The notes below the pieces were generated by a model. It searched no databases. It was not told the origin of the DNA and worked only from the letters and a program-made list of their open reading frames with translations. 64,000 nucleotides of DNA from Tritrichomonas musculus (lineage: Eukaryota; Parabasalia; Tritrichomonadida; Tritrichomonadidae), in assembly GCA_039105265.1 (NCBI GenBank), contig JAPFFF010000044.1:682001-746000 (forward strand). Direction: 5' to 3'. Position numbers and translations under genes: made by a program. This document shows positions 18,101-26,968 of the stretch, piece by piece (positions within the stretch are counted from its first letter, which is position 1; each line of letters begins with the position of its first letter).

Positions 18101-20101
18101 TGAAGCTCCTTCCATTTTCGATTTGTAGACGAATTTCAAGATATCGTTGCCATTTGATTTGATCGTTCTCGATAGAATTGTTCCATTTGTTAATTCGTCA
18201 ATTAGAATTGAATCGGCCTCATCGATGAGCAACGAACAACCACGGAAATAATCGAAAACATAGCCGGGACAAGTCTCCATCATTCTCAAGTAGAGTCCTT
18301 CGAAATTGATGAAAGTGGAAAAGATAACATTTGCTCGATCTTTAGTGAACTCGTTATCATTATTAATTCCGCAAACAGCGAAGTTCATGTTCGATGCATT
18401 ATTGAACAATTCTTGATGGAAAAACTTGTCAGGGAAAAATTTTTTATCGAATTCAATTTCTTCATCGAAAGAGTTACTCAGGTTTATGTAAGGAAGCTCG
18501 TTGTAATGAAGAAGAACAGCCGATTGTATGCCGAGTTTCTTGAAGAATCCAAAGCTGTTGTAATAGTCACGATTTGACAAATTTATATTCGATGAAGTGA
18601 TGTGAACAACTTTCTTCATCAACGCAAGAACAGCTGCTACAATTTGTATGATGCATGACTTGCCTTCTCCGGTGTCAACCTGATAAATGACGCCTTTGTT
18701 CGTCCTCTTCTCTTTGAAAAGACAAGTCTGGCACGCTTCAAGCGCTGTCAAAAGTTGATTTTCATGGATTTTGAAGTGTCGATTGACTTTTTCAGCATTT
18801 TTAACAAACGCGTAAGCAACGTACTTCAATCCTTTCTTCATTTTGCTTTTCTTAAAAAGTGCCATAATTGTTTCTTTCTTGAATTTTTCATTGTTCTTCA
18901 CTTTCAGTTGAACTTTTCGACTCATTTTTTCAACCGTCGTCAACGAGCTCAGTTCAGTCTTGGCCATGTATAACGTCTTTTCAACGTATGAGTCATCCTT
19001 GATGTGGTGGATGTCGTCAAAGTTGACATAACGGTGAATGTAGTGGTTTTTGTTAGCTGGATCTTCAATGACTATTTTTACTCTCACTTTTTCAATGCTT
19101 AAATAGTCGCTCGCTGAAATAAAGCCAAATGTGAAGCCTGAAATCAATGTGGACGAAAAATCGTCTTTTTCATTGTCAGAACGATAGAGAGGTACGTTAC
19201 ATAATCGAATACATATTTGTTCGTCTTCGAATCCGGTCTTTGAGTAAACAAATGGCTCACGAGGATATGATTTTAACTTTTTCAATGCATGGTTGGGTAT
19301 GTCGGTAAAAAAAGTGCACTTAAAACGAGGCTTCTTCATTAATTGTTTATAATATTGTGTCCATTCCATATACTTCTCTATTTTGGGAGAATATACGTAA
19401 ATATAACCTGTGGTTTTGTCGTAGTTGTTATATAACTTGTTGAAAAAACTGATTACGTCTTCATCCTGCAAAACTGGTAAATTAAAATATATTTCGGCAA
19501 ATGGATGAACTGAAACTAATTCTATTATTAGGTTTTCTAATGAATGAACATTTCCAACACATAAAACAACTGTGAATCCTGAAGCAATCATTAAATCAGT
19601 TTCTAAATTACATAAATTGATAAGGTTTTCTTCTTTTTTCAAATCCAGGGAATTATGCGTATTTATTGCTAGTACAGCAACTTGATGTTCTAAGAGGAAC
19701 CATGAATGATCTCTTGAATAATCGATAAAAGGTTGAAAATAATTTAATTCGAAACCAAATCCATCTGTCATATATGCATAATTTCCCTTTTGTTCTTTTG
19801 GCATTTTACTGGTATATTTGCGATCAATGTGTTGGTATAAAAATCGATAAAAATCTTTGATTTTGTCATCATTATAGTCGGATTTATTTAAACGGCATCC
19901 AAAGTTTGAATTTAAAAAAGAAGTGCTTTTTTTTAAATCTGTTTTAAACTGAATCGAAGCTTCAATTGTTTGAAAATTTCGATATAAATTCCTTGAAGCT
20001 ATTTTTAAGTAGCGTATAAAAAATTGTTTCGAAAATTTAGATGCCTTTTTGTTAGCTAGTTGCAAAAATTGATTTTGCGTCGCAGGATCCAATATAGGCA
20101 T
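15200..20101 (-). CDS. SecA-type DEAD motor ATPase with C-terminal membrane segments
   Basis: 1633 residues from the ATG at 20101; codons upstream to the previous stop contain no ATG. Motor motifs are those of SecA-family ATPases. Walker A is DTGEGKS (Lys about 481), where SecA has GEGKT. Walker B/DEAD is LLIDEADS (about 625-632). VGLTGTIG follows the first motor half. The second half contains SLGTNACGRGTDI and HQAFGRTARQGHKG (about 1055-1066), matching SecA LATNMAGRGTDI and GR.GRQG. Residues about 735-875 are a Lys/Glu/Asn low-complexity insert between the halves. A CPNC pair lies near 1180. Two hydrophobic segments near the C-terminus (about 1412-1430 and 1550-1566) suggest membrane anchoring. 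The roughly 430-residue N-terminal region is not recognised. Eukaryotes outside plastids normally lack SecA; related SecA-like proteins are, from memory, annotated in trichomonads and ciliates. Substrate is unknown; it need not translocate protein. It is divergent from the gene at 21017. Confidence 0.85.
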   Translation of the reverse strand: MPILDPATQNQFLQLANKKASKFSKQFFIRYLKIASRNLYRNFQTIEASIQFKTDLKKSTSFLNSNFGCRLNKSDYNDDKIKDFYRFLYQHIDRKYTSKMPKEQKGNYAYMTDGFGFELNYFQPFIDYSRDHSWFLLEHQVAVLAINTHNSLDLKKEENLINLCNLETDLMIASGFTVVLCVGNVHSLENLIIELVSVHPFAEIYFNLPVLQDEDVISFFNKLYNNYDKTTGYIYVYSPKIEKYMEWTQYYKQLMKKPRFKCTFFTDIPNHALKKLKSYPREPFVYSKTGFEDEQICIRLCNVPLYRSDNEKDDFSSTLISGFTFGFISASDYLSIEKVRVKIVIEDPANKNHYIHRYVNFDDIHHIKDDSYVEKTLYMAKTELSSLTTVEKMSRKVQLKVKNNEKFKKETIMALFKKSKMKKGLKYVAYAFVKNAEKVNRHFKIHENQLLTALEACQTCLFKEKRTNKGVIYQVDTGEGKSCIIQIVAAVLALMKKVVHITSSNINLSNRDYYNSFGFFKKLGIQSAVLLHYNELPYINLSNSFDEEIEFDKKFFPDKFFHQELFNNASNMNFAVCGINNDNEFTKDRANVIFSTFINFEGLYLRMMETCPGYVFDYFRGCSLLIDEADSILIDELTNGTILSRTIKSNGNDILKFVYKSKMEGASPEFVLNSIKETWPNCIDLSIDDVQTMYQEIDLVNQEEFVDGKKYTIETIEVKEKTSLTDMLKSAQDNVENAKEKCKEETKKFFFKLFKRNKKKKTEHKDEEPKEEEHKEEQKEEKKKKHKISFSKKDKNKRKNKNKNKNKVKIKDENQNENESNENESNENENEEKQEKKSNKKRCKVIIPFDYDHKGILEPNKEFSGFVQQFIAIKEMTNNPEENSNMIIKNVSMNYLFVSHPIFVKLYDGVVGLTGTIGNKYDKEILKDQYKLVTMKIPRNMPNLCVEYPPILCSDIEERDQKIVEEVLHFHNKDFPVLVIFQDLNEISYVLYLLIEKGIKNVNIFDGKDEKIKPDLTAGLKGAISLGTNACGRGTDIQKPYKPLHVIVTYFTSNARVLHQAFGRTARQGHKGSVRIICLESQFFIPIDQFNEKEIDSTLDDFKFKNKMQLKFIEKFKKDREWIFLGGIKSQKLTREVIHELRSVRINVNRLVVCNFEFPICMSIETFLSIQAQKIFSLFNCPNCKYTWRLFQQYIREMILESWSLFIDKAERNYYKGAEKTLSYSEYLKNEIQGLVYLLKEYLPDCDNNIENYEIVPTFMHIFNKVRDTYERKIMEMFKGDIVGSFIKNEEYKFCTFAFGFKPYALLDESGAKINNIDGNDEGQQYISDPELKYMKQMPDGHSVIISITEKIDGIFNWICNKINEVLGAFMGLKFFLRRTLAGCEFGVCFNFDLENEIPPDKIDYNCLIDQDPLLIFTINVRSMIPILAGILIIGLVYIANISESLFEWITMLPIKLTKEIKKTLVEIGSIILSSQIEVLCDAVCSFLSKILFKQINEIEKFDHKMARIFMIMLNIAVPKDFASSGDYFGRFFSSSVKIKMKNEFVKMFIRDRLPFPFFAKIGFLLLLCFASFMMKFHFHRQAVKYDTEKVAEKYDEEQKPDVALEENQGVYQLESDIIPEKIKVTLDPEYNK
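17590..17900 (-). repeat. Low-complexity Lys/Glu/Asn insert in the SecA-like gene
   Basis: Purine-rich (minus strand) slippage-prone tract encoding KKKK, EEHKEE, KNKNKNKNK and ESNENESNENEN runs. It separates the two motor halves and is probably a disordered linker. Confidence 0.8.
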
Positions 20102-21016
20102 TGAATTATTGTTGTGATAAACTTTGAATGAGTCGTTGTTATAATTGTAAGAATCAAAATTCAATTCTTAATAGTAATATTGATTTTTAAAAATGTATAT
20201 TAGCATTTTAGATCATTTAATTGATATATAAAACATTTTGGCTTATAATCTTTTTTGATGATAAATAAAATAATTAGAGTTTTTCAGAATTATCGGTTAG
20301 TTTTCAAATTTGAATGCTTCATTCAATTTCCTTTCAATTTTTTGAGGCAAACATGCAAGGTAGTCGTTTCTCGTGCACTAAAAGATTTCAAAGTTTCTTA
20401 TTTCCAAAAAAATATTCTTATGGTCGTATATCATATGAATTTAGGATTCTTTATTCTTCAATTTCTTTTTGGAAGAAAATTAGTTAATATTATTTTAGAA
20501 AAATTTCTCCATATTTTTACTTTAGTAATCTGATGATTTGCTTCTAGTGTTGAAAGAAAATGAACAAATAGTGCCTAATTTACTTTTTATTAAATTTTTG
20601 AAAAAGATACTGAATCTTTAATGCAAAAAATGTATTAAAATCTCCTTAATTTTTATATATGATTCATATAAAAATATTTAATTACAGAAATATATACATA
20701 AATTAAATAAATGTATTTAATATAATTATAATGTTCATTATCGATCAGCATATTTCATTAACATCAGTTTATTTTTGAAATTATTTGAACATGCACTAAA
20801 TATACAGTTTATTTTATTACAGAAAAGCTGATATTATACATTTTTTTTTTAATGGAAATAAAAATCTTTTTATATTTTGAATAGTTTATATTTATATTTT
20901 TCTGCGCAAAAAGCGGTTGGAAAAACTTTAAAAATAATTAATTGAAAATTTCAAATTAAAATTCAAAGCAATACAAAAAAAAAAAAAAAAAAAAAAAAAC
21001 ATTTCAAGTTAAAAAC
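20102..21016. promoter_or_regulatory. Divergent intergenic region ending in a 25-base A-tract
   Basis: About 0.9 kb between the SecA-like gene and its divergent neighbour. A run of 25 A residues at 20975-20999 ends 17 bases before the ATG at 21017, with TCAAGT between them as a weak Inr candidate. Such A-tracts exclude nucleosomes in other eukaryotes. No gene was recognised in the rest. Confidence 0.5.
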
Positions 21017-24000
21017 ATGGACTCTATCCTAAAAATCATAAAATACTTGTTTAATAGTCAAAATATTGAAAATAATGATGCCACAATTGATGAATTTTTT
21101 GAAAATGGCCTATCATTTCCTCAATTTATCACATTGATATATAATGTTGATGAAATTCCTCATATTTTGGAAGATCCAAAGACTTCAATTGAAAAGGAAG
21201 AAAATAACAAAGCCGCCTTTAAATTTTTATGGCAATATAATGATTTAGTAAGGAAAACATACCCCAGATATAGTTCCACCATTGATAAAGCCAATTTATT
21301 ACTTCTAATTCTTACTACTAGATGTTTTAGAACAGAAATTAACGGAATTATCGAGAAATGCAATTCAATTACCAAATCGATTGATATCGAATTTACTAAC
21401 AAAAACGATATTATTTCGCCCAAATGTTTATTAGCACTTCTAAATGTAATCACCGAAGGGTGTGTTGAAATTTTAGACGAAGTTGACGATTTTGATAAAG
21501 TAATGACAGATAGCTTTGAACAAGCAAAAGTTCCGCTAGTTATTACCCGAGATTCATTAACAGAACAATATGAATCAACCTTTTTAATACAAATTGACAT
21601 TATATTTGAAGTTTGCAAAGATACTATCAGCCAAATTGAATACAGAAAAAATCAAGGTCAAAAAAGGCGAAATTCCAGAAGGAGGGCGAATGCTGTTAAT
21701 ATGTCCAAACCGCGCACTGATGGAAGTGAAGATCCCATTTTGAAGACGCTAAATTTATTTTCAAAGACCAAATTCAATTTTTCAAATTTCAATGAGTCTG
21801 TTTTGAATGATTCAATTCCGAAAGTTGTCATGTTTTATTTAAATGTCAAATCCATTGAGAATGTAACGATCGACTTCAATTCACAATCGACAGAACAGAT
21901 CACCGCTGAACAGATTAAAAACATCGAAGCGGTTATCAACTTTTTGAAAGGAAAAGAGATCAAATTTCAATATTTGAAATTTGACTTTGAAAACAAACTG
22001 ACAAGAGAAACTTCTGCTGAATTATTCTATAGAAACTTTTTGAATCTGTTCTTTTTAAAAAGTTTGAAAAAAGACTTCTATTTGCGTTGCGGCGTGATTC
22101 TTTCAACCAAGAAAACTTTTGATGATTTTGACACTTTTAGTGATCTTTCTGACTTGAGAGTTTTTCCTGCCTTACTTCACTTTTTGACAGAAAAAAATCT
22201 TCATTTCGATTATGACTCGTTACCGACTAAGTATTCTGAAATCAATTCAATTTTTTCAAAGGCCAATGTTCCATTGATTTTCAATGAAAAATTTTTGGAT
22301 AGTCAGAAAAAATTGAATTACACGGATGAAGCGTATTATCAACTTCAAATCATATTCAATGAGATTGACTCAATTAAATTTAGGTTTCTTCGTGTTTTTC
22401 AAATTATTCTATATGCCATTTATACATTTAAAAAGATAAAAGTGCCAAAATTTGACCACATTGCAGGCAGCATCAGGGCGAAAAGAAAGTCCTTAGAATT
22501 CCAAAGTGAGCAGTTAACGCAGTATCTGAATCGAAAAGATTCTCGTGGCACTTTTGGTAGATCCTCGGGTCTCTTTTTATTTCCATTAAAAAAAAACGTT
22601 AAACCATACAAAACTTATCGTCAAAGGCAAGAAGAAACAACGAGTGAAGAGACGGAAAGCAAAGAAGAAGAAAATGTGAATGAAATTCAAATTGAGCCCT
22701 TTGAAAAATTCTGGGATTCACAAGATTCTAATTTCGGTTTTGACAGCGGAATTATTTATGATAAAGAGAAGTTTCTTAAGAATCAACGCAAGTCGCAAAT
22801 TGATTGGAAGAATGCGATTAAATACCTCACAAAAACTATGTCGAGTAATTCACTTGACAAGTTACCCTCTAGCAGTGAGATTGATCTCTCAGCCTCAATG
22901 CAGAACACTCTAATTCTATCTAAATCGACCTTATATAAAGTTTTTTATTATGATGAGAGTCTTAAACGTTGGACGTTTCAACTTGACATTCTTAATCAAT
23001 TGGGTAATAAAAAAAAACTTGGTCAGAAGAATTTGAAAACACCTGTTATTTCGTATCTTGTTTCAAAGGAAGAAGACTTGATTTCAATCATGTCAAATTT
23101 CATCACTAGTCCTTATCCGAAATTAGATTTGGAAAGTAAGAGGAAAATCTTTGTCTATGCATTTAGTGACAAAACATTAGATCAACTTGATCCGATAACG
23201 AAAAGTGAAGAAGATGACGATGATTTTCAATCTAAAAAAAAATTAATTAAGCCAATCTTTTTACTTTTTCATGTTCCTAAAGAGATGGAAGATCGTCCTG
23301 ATCTTCAAAAGATAGTATTTCAAATCTACTGTTATTTGTCGGTTATAAGTGACTTAGAAATAGTTGTCTTAGATAACTGTCATTATCTTGATCAGATCGA
23401 CTTCATGAAGAGCATGAAAGAGGTCTTTCAATTGATTAAAAAGCAAGTTGATTCAAAGGAAAATAATGATAAAAAATCGTCAGATTCTGAAGAATTCATG
23501 AATGAAGATATTAACAATGATGAAGAAGATAACAGAATTGAATTTGATGATGAATCTGACGATGATGACGATGACTTTGAATTGGAAGAAGATAAATGGG
23601 AAGACCAAGATATAGAAGTTCAAGAAATACAAGAAGATGAAGAAGATAATAACGAAGGAATAAGTGATTCATTAAGATCATTCTTCGGTCTTTTAAAGTA
23701 TTCCAAGACCATTTTTTTAATTAATGATCCCACTGTCCAAATCAACAAAGAAATAGAGAAGCAAATTAGAGACAACATGTTTTTTGATGATATTGAATTT
23801 CAATTCAAATATGATTCACACATTCATTACATTAATGTAAATGATATAGCTTCATATGGGCCTTTTCTTAGTACCTTAACTAATTCTGTAATTGGCACTA
23901 ATACTGTTTATAATCATTTTGAGAGTTGTATTATGTTTGTCGATGTTTTTCACTGTTGTAGTTCATTTGCCCATTTTCGTAGCTGGTCTTCTTCTTATGC

Positions 24001-24637
24001 AGGTCGATTAAAAAACATCATTTATGATCGGTATTCGATGTTGGAATCTAGTAGGTCTTTACGAAAGACAAGTTCGTTTGCTTTGTTGTCTGAATTGAGA
24101 AAAGAAGTCTCTAAAATCGGTCCGTCTTTTGACATTGATTTTCGCAACGAATGTGAAAATGTCCTTCTTAGTTTAAAGGACTATTTAAACCAGAAGGATC
24201 ACGAGGTCTATTCAAAAGAATTATTAAAAAGTTCTGATTCTCATCTCGATTACATTCGGAATAAAATGAATACAAAAGTGTATTGGACTGAGCAACAAAT
24301 GGAAGCAATAAAACACGATCATATTCAATTCTTAAAAAATGAGTTTTTTGATATTATTAAATTGAATTGCATCGATAAAATTTATAATGTTGTCTACGAG
24401 GCTAATATTGATATCTTAAAGAACCAGATCAATGATGATATGGCTTCTATTGACGCAATTTTTGAGCCGTTCGTGAAGAGAATTGAATTGAAGAAATCAG
24501 CAAATGAAAAAAGTTTGAAAGAACAGATTAAAAAAGGCGCAAATTACGCTTTGAAGGAAACAGAAAATTTAAGGGAAATTATGATAACTGTTCAAATTAA
24601 TAAGGATCTGAAAACTGAAATAGAACAAGATTTTTAA
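21017..24637 (+). CDS. Large protein with calponin-homology-like N-terminal repeats
   Basis: 1206 residues, ATG at 21017. Residues about 1-500 look like degenerate calponin-homology (CH) units. The patterns SPKCLLALLNVITEGCVEIL...SFEQAKVPLVI and FPALLHFLTEKNLHFDY...IFSKANVPLIF follow the CH layout 'LLALLN.I.P ... N...AF..A...GIP.LL'. This is judged by eye. A long linker follows, then residues about 620-980, an alpha/beta-looking region (KPIFLLFHVP, LEIVVLDNCHYL, KTIFLINDPTV) interrupted by a very acidic insert. It recalls a nucleotide-binding fold, but no P-loop is visible. The last 200 residues are helical and charged. The gene is divergent from the SecA-like motor. A cytoskeleton-linked role is inferred from the CH-like units only. 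Confidence 0.75.
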   Translation: MDSILKIIKYLFNSQNIENNDATIDEFFENGLSFPQFITLIYNVDEIPHILEDPKTSIEKEENNKAAFKFLWQYNDLVRKTYPRYSSTIDKANLLLLILTTRCFRTEINGIIEKCNSITKSIDIEFTNKNDIISPKCLLALLNVITEGCVEILDEVDDFDKVMTDSFEQAKVPLVITRDSLTEQYESTFLIQIDIIFEVCKDTISQIEYRKNQGQKRRNSRRRANAVNMSKPRTDGSEDPILKTLNLFSKTKFNFSNFNESVLNDSIPKVVMFYLNVKSIENVTIDFNSQSTEQITAEQIKNIEAVINFLKGKEIKFQYLKFDFENKLTRETSAELFYRNFLNLFFLKSLKKDFYLRCGVILSTKKTFDDFDTFSDLSDLRVFPALLHFLTEKNLHFDYDSLPTKYSEINSIFSKANVPLIFNEKFLDSQKKLNYTDEAYYQLQIIFNEIDSIKFRFLRVFQIILYAIYTFKKIKVPKFDHIAGSIRAKRKSLEFQSEQLTQYLNRKDSRGTFGRSSGLFLFPLKKNVKPYKTYRQRQEETTSEETESKEEENVNEIQIEPFEKFWDSQDSNFGFDSGIIYDKEKFLKNQRKSQIDWKNAIKYLTKTMSSNSLDKLPSSSEIDLSASMQNTLILSKSTLYKVFYYDESLKRWTFQLDILNQLGNKKKLGQKNLKTPVISYLVSKEEDLISIMSNFITSPYPKLDLESKRKIFVYAFSDKTLDQLDPITKSEEDDDDFQSKKKLIKPIFLLFHVPKEMEDRPDLQKIVFQIYCYLSVISDLEIVVLDNCHYLDQIDFMKSMKEVFQLIKKQVDSKENNDKKSSDSEEFMNEDINNDEEDNRIEFDDESDDDDDDFELEEDKWEDQDIEVQEIQEDEEDNNEGISDSLRSFFGLLKYSKTIFLINDPTVQINKEIEKQIRDNMFFDDIEFQFKYDSHIHYINVNDIASYGPFLSTLTNSVIGTNTVYNHFESCIMFVDVFHCCSSFAHFRSWSSSYAGRLKNIIYDRYSMLESSRSLRKTSSFALLSELRKEVSKIGPSFDIDFRNECENVLLSLKDYLNQKDHEVYSKELLKSSDSHLDYIRNKMNTKVYWTEQQMEAIKHDHIQFLKNEFFDIIKLNCIDKIYNVVYEANIDILKNQINDDMASIDAIFEPFVKRIELKKSANEKSLKEQIKKGANYALKETENLREIMITVQINKDLKTEIEQDF

Positions 24638-25679
24638 AAATCTGATATTTAATTATTTTGGTAATTTTGCAAAAAATTTTGTTAAAAATATGAATTTAGA
24701 TTTTGGTTGAAATAATAAATAAAAATTCCTTGGTTACAAATATTTTGATAAAGATAAAATTTATATCTAAATATAATATTTTTAGAAATTTGTTTAAATA
24801 AGCATGTCAACAATAGCCTCCATAGATTTAAAATCCAAAACTGGTTTTTAATGGTGGTTTTTAAGTTTTGTTGTCAAAAATTTTCATTAAAAATTTTCAT
24901 TAAAAATTTTTTTCGAGTAATATTTTAATATGGCATTTTACACCATGAATATTTAATGGATACTTTTATGCCATTTTACACCATGAATATCAAAAAATAG
25001 CCAAATTATATATAAAATATGATTTTAAACTTTTTGTATCATTATTTGTTCGCTATTATTTAAAATAGTATTGCAAAAAGCATTTTATTATAAAATAGCT
25101 AATCATTATGTATCATTAACTTATTTTCTTAAAAAAAGATCAAACTATCCAAAAAAAAGTATTTGGCTATTTTTTTTCAAAAAATTGAATAAAAACACGA
25201 TAAAAAAAACTCGTTTTTTGTCCATAAAAAAGTGACAATCTAGGCTTTTGAGTCCAGTGAACTGAATGCCCATTTTTGACTTTTTGAATTTTAATCTTTT
25301 ATTTAAAAAGTGCAAATACTTAAAATAAAGTTTTATATTATAAAGAAAAGGAATAAACCCCCTAACTTTTTCAACAACCCCCTAACTTTTTTTGACCATT
25401 TTTCCCTCTCAAATTAGCCTTTTTTGATGGCAAAAAGTACTTTCTTTTGAATTTAAATTTAAATATGGAAAAAAGTTAGGGGTTTTTGTAAAGTTAAAAT
25501 CAGGGCTTCTAAATTATAATACATAAATAATATTGAATACATTATTAAATATATTAAAATGAATGAATATTTATTGATCTATAAAAAGTTTTCTCTCAAA
25601 TTTTAAAAAAGTTAGGGGGTTTTTTTATCGTTAGGGGGTTTTGAACTTTACTTTATTATTATAAAATCATAAAACCTTT
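24638..25679. other. Gene-free region with several inverted and direct repeats
   Basis: No coding frame recognised. It contains a direct repeat (19 identical bases at 24934-24952 and 24972-24990), a 15-bp inverted repeat (24992-25006 and 25161-25175, core AAAAAATAGCCAAAT), and an inverted-repeat element with CCCCCTAAC ends (about 25335-25665). Confidence 0.7.
25335..25665. mobile_element. Inverted-repeat element with doubled CCCCCTAAC ends
   Basis: The left side carries ACCCCCTAACTTTT twice in tandem (25357-25370 and 25377-25390). The right side carries the reverse motif GTTAGGGGGTTTT twice (25611-25623 and 25630-25643), plus a third near 25474. Outside the motifs the flanks still show weak inverted similarity (TTATATTATAAAG against the right-hand CTTTATTATTATAAAA). 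The layout fits a small non-autonomous transposon with doubled terminal motifs. The G-rich motif resembles telomere-type TTAGGG sequence but is interrupted by T-runs. Confidence 0.5.
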
Positions 25680-26968
25680 TTACTTTCTTCGAAAACAAAA
25701 ACCGTCAATTTTGTGCATTAATAAAATATTTGAATAGATTGTATTGACAAATTCAATTAATAATTTAGTTGAATAAAATTGTATATGTTTGCTATTTTTT
25801 TTGTTTTCAGTTAATTCAATTTTTTCAGAATTATTTTTTTCATCGAAATAATACACAAGAAACCAAAAGGCAATTTCTAATAAATATAATCTTGTTGAAT
25901 AGCCAATATTTTTAGCATCAAAAGCTGAGATGCATAGAGACATTGGCATAAAATAAAAAGCTTCAACAAACAATTTGTGTTCTAAAAGGAACAAAAAGTT
26001 TTGAAAGCCGAATATCTTTAAAGGCAGCACATCGTGCATCTTTGTAATGGGTTCGTCAGACCAAATTATGTTTGGTAAATTGGGGAAATATTGTCTTAAT
26101 TGGTCAACATTAAAAGAAGGATTTGATAACAAAAAGCCAGAAGATATTTCGAATAGAAAATAACAAGCTGCAAATCACAAAATTTGTAAAATCATATTTC
26201 GAATAGAATGTTTTTGTTTTTTAACGCATCTCGAATAGAAAATAACAAGCTGCAAATATTGTCATTCGCTTTTCCATTAATTGAAGCTTCAACATGAACG
26301 ATAAAGTTGCTATATCTAACATCGAAAGGATAAACCTGGAACACGAAACCAGCTTTGATAATTTTGTTTGTATTTAAGCTAAGAAATGTAAGAAAATCAT
26401 TCGGGTTCTCATAGAATTTTTTAAAAAGGTTTTTTGAAATCAACATATCATCTTCTTTTTTTAAAAATAAACCTTCGAATATTGAATCTTGATTGACTTC
26501 AATTTGCCGTGTGAAGTAAATTGCGTCAACTGCAAGATAACCATATATAGTTATGGACTTTGAAATTTGTGAGCGCTCTTTCCAATTATCAATAATTTGT
26601 GGAATACCACTAATGCTAGTTAACAAGTTAGGTATTTGCTTTTTAATTTCATTTAACATTGCATTAATCCTTGATTTTGGAGGAAAATTCAAATTATTTG
26701 CTAATAACGAATAGCTTATTGATGAAAGCGAGCCAACTTGCATTGAAACTTCCATCACTTTTTCAGATTCCAAAAACTCTTTGAAATCTTGTTTTTCTTT
26801 TAATTCTTTTTCCAAATTTGCACATTTTTGCGAATAATCTCTTATTCTTTGCTTAGAATATGCGTATTTAATTTGGAGAAATACTGCTCGTTGTCTTTCT
26901 GCTGTTTTTTGCTTTTCTTCATCATGTTTCTTTTTCCCTTGAGAAAGATAATCGAGAGATTTTTTCAT
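25680..26968 (-). pseudogene. Broken transposase-like repeat-family gene
   Basis: Two minus-strand frames appear to be parts of one gene. The N-terminal part (26968-26192, ATG at 26968) has a Lys/Gln coiled coil, then TIYGYLAVDAIYFT and VFQVYPFDVRYSNFIVHVEA. The C-terminal part (about 26150-25680, no ATG at its start) has LPLKIFGFQNFLFLLEHKLF and YLLEIAFWFLVYYF. The break between them coincides with a 27-bp direct duplication (26149-26175 and 26231-26257), so a small local duplication probably shifted the frame. The D-containing central strand and the downstream helical region recall DDE transposases of repeated trichomonad families. This is low-confidence inference; a host multicopy gene is the alternative. 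Confidence 0.45.
26149..26257. repeat. 27-bp direct duplication inside the broken gene
   Basis: TCGAATAGAAAATAACAAGC plus seven more identical bases occurs at 26149-26175 and 26231-26257. A third partial copy (ATTTCGAATAGAA) lies near 26196. The duplication sits exactly where the reading frame is lost. Confidence 0.85.

Noticed and set aside
20255-20533. 92-residue plus-strand frame upstream of the CH-like gene
   Set aside because: Phe/Ile/Leu-rich, AT-driven composition with no family pattern; lies in the probable divergent promoter region.
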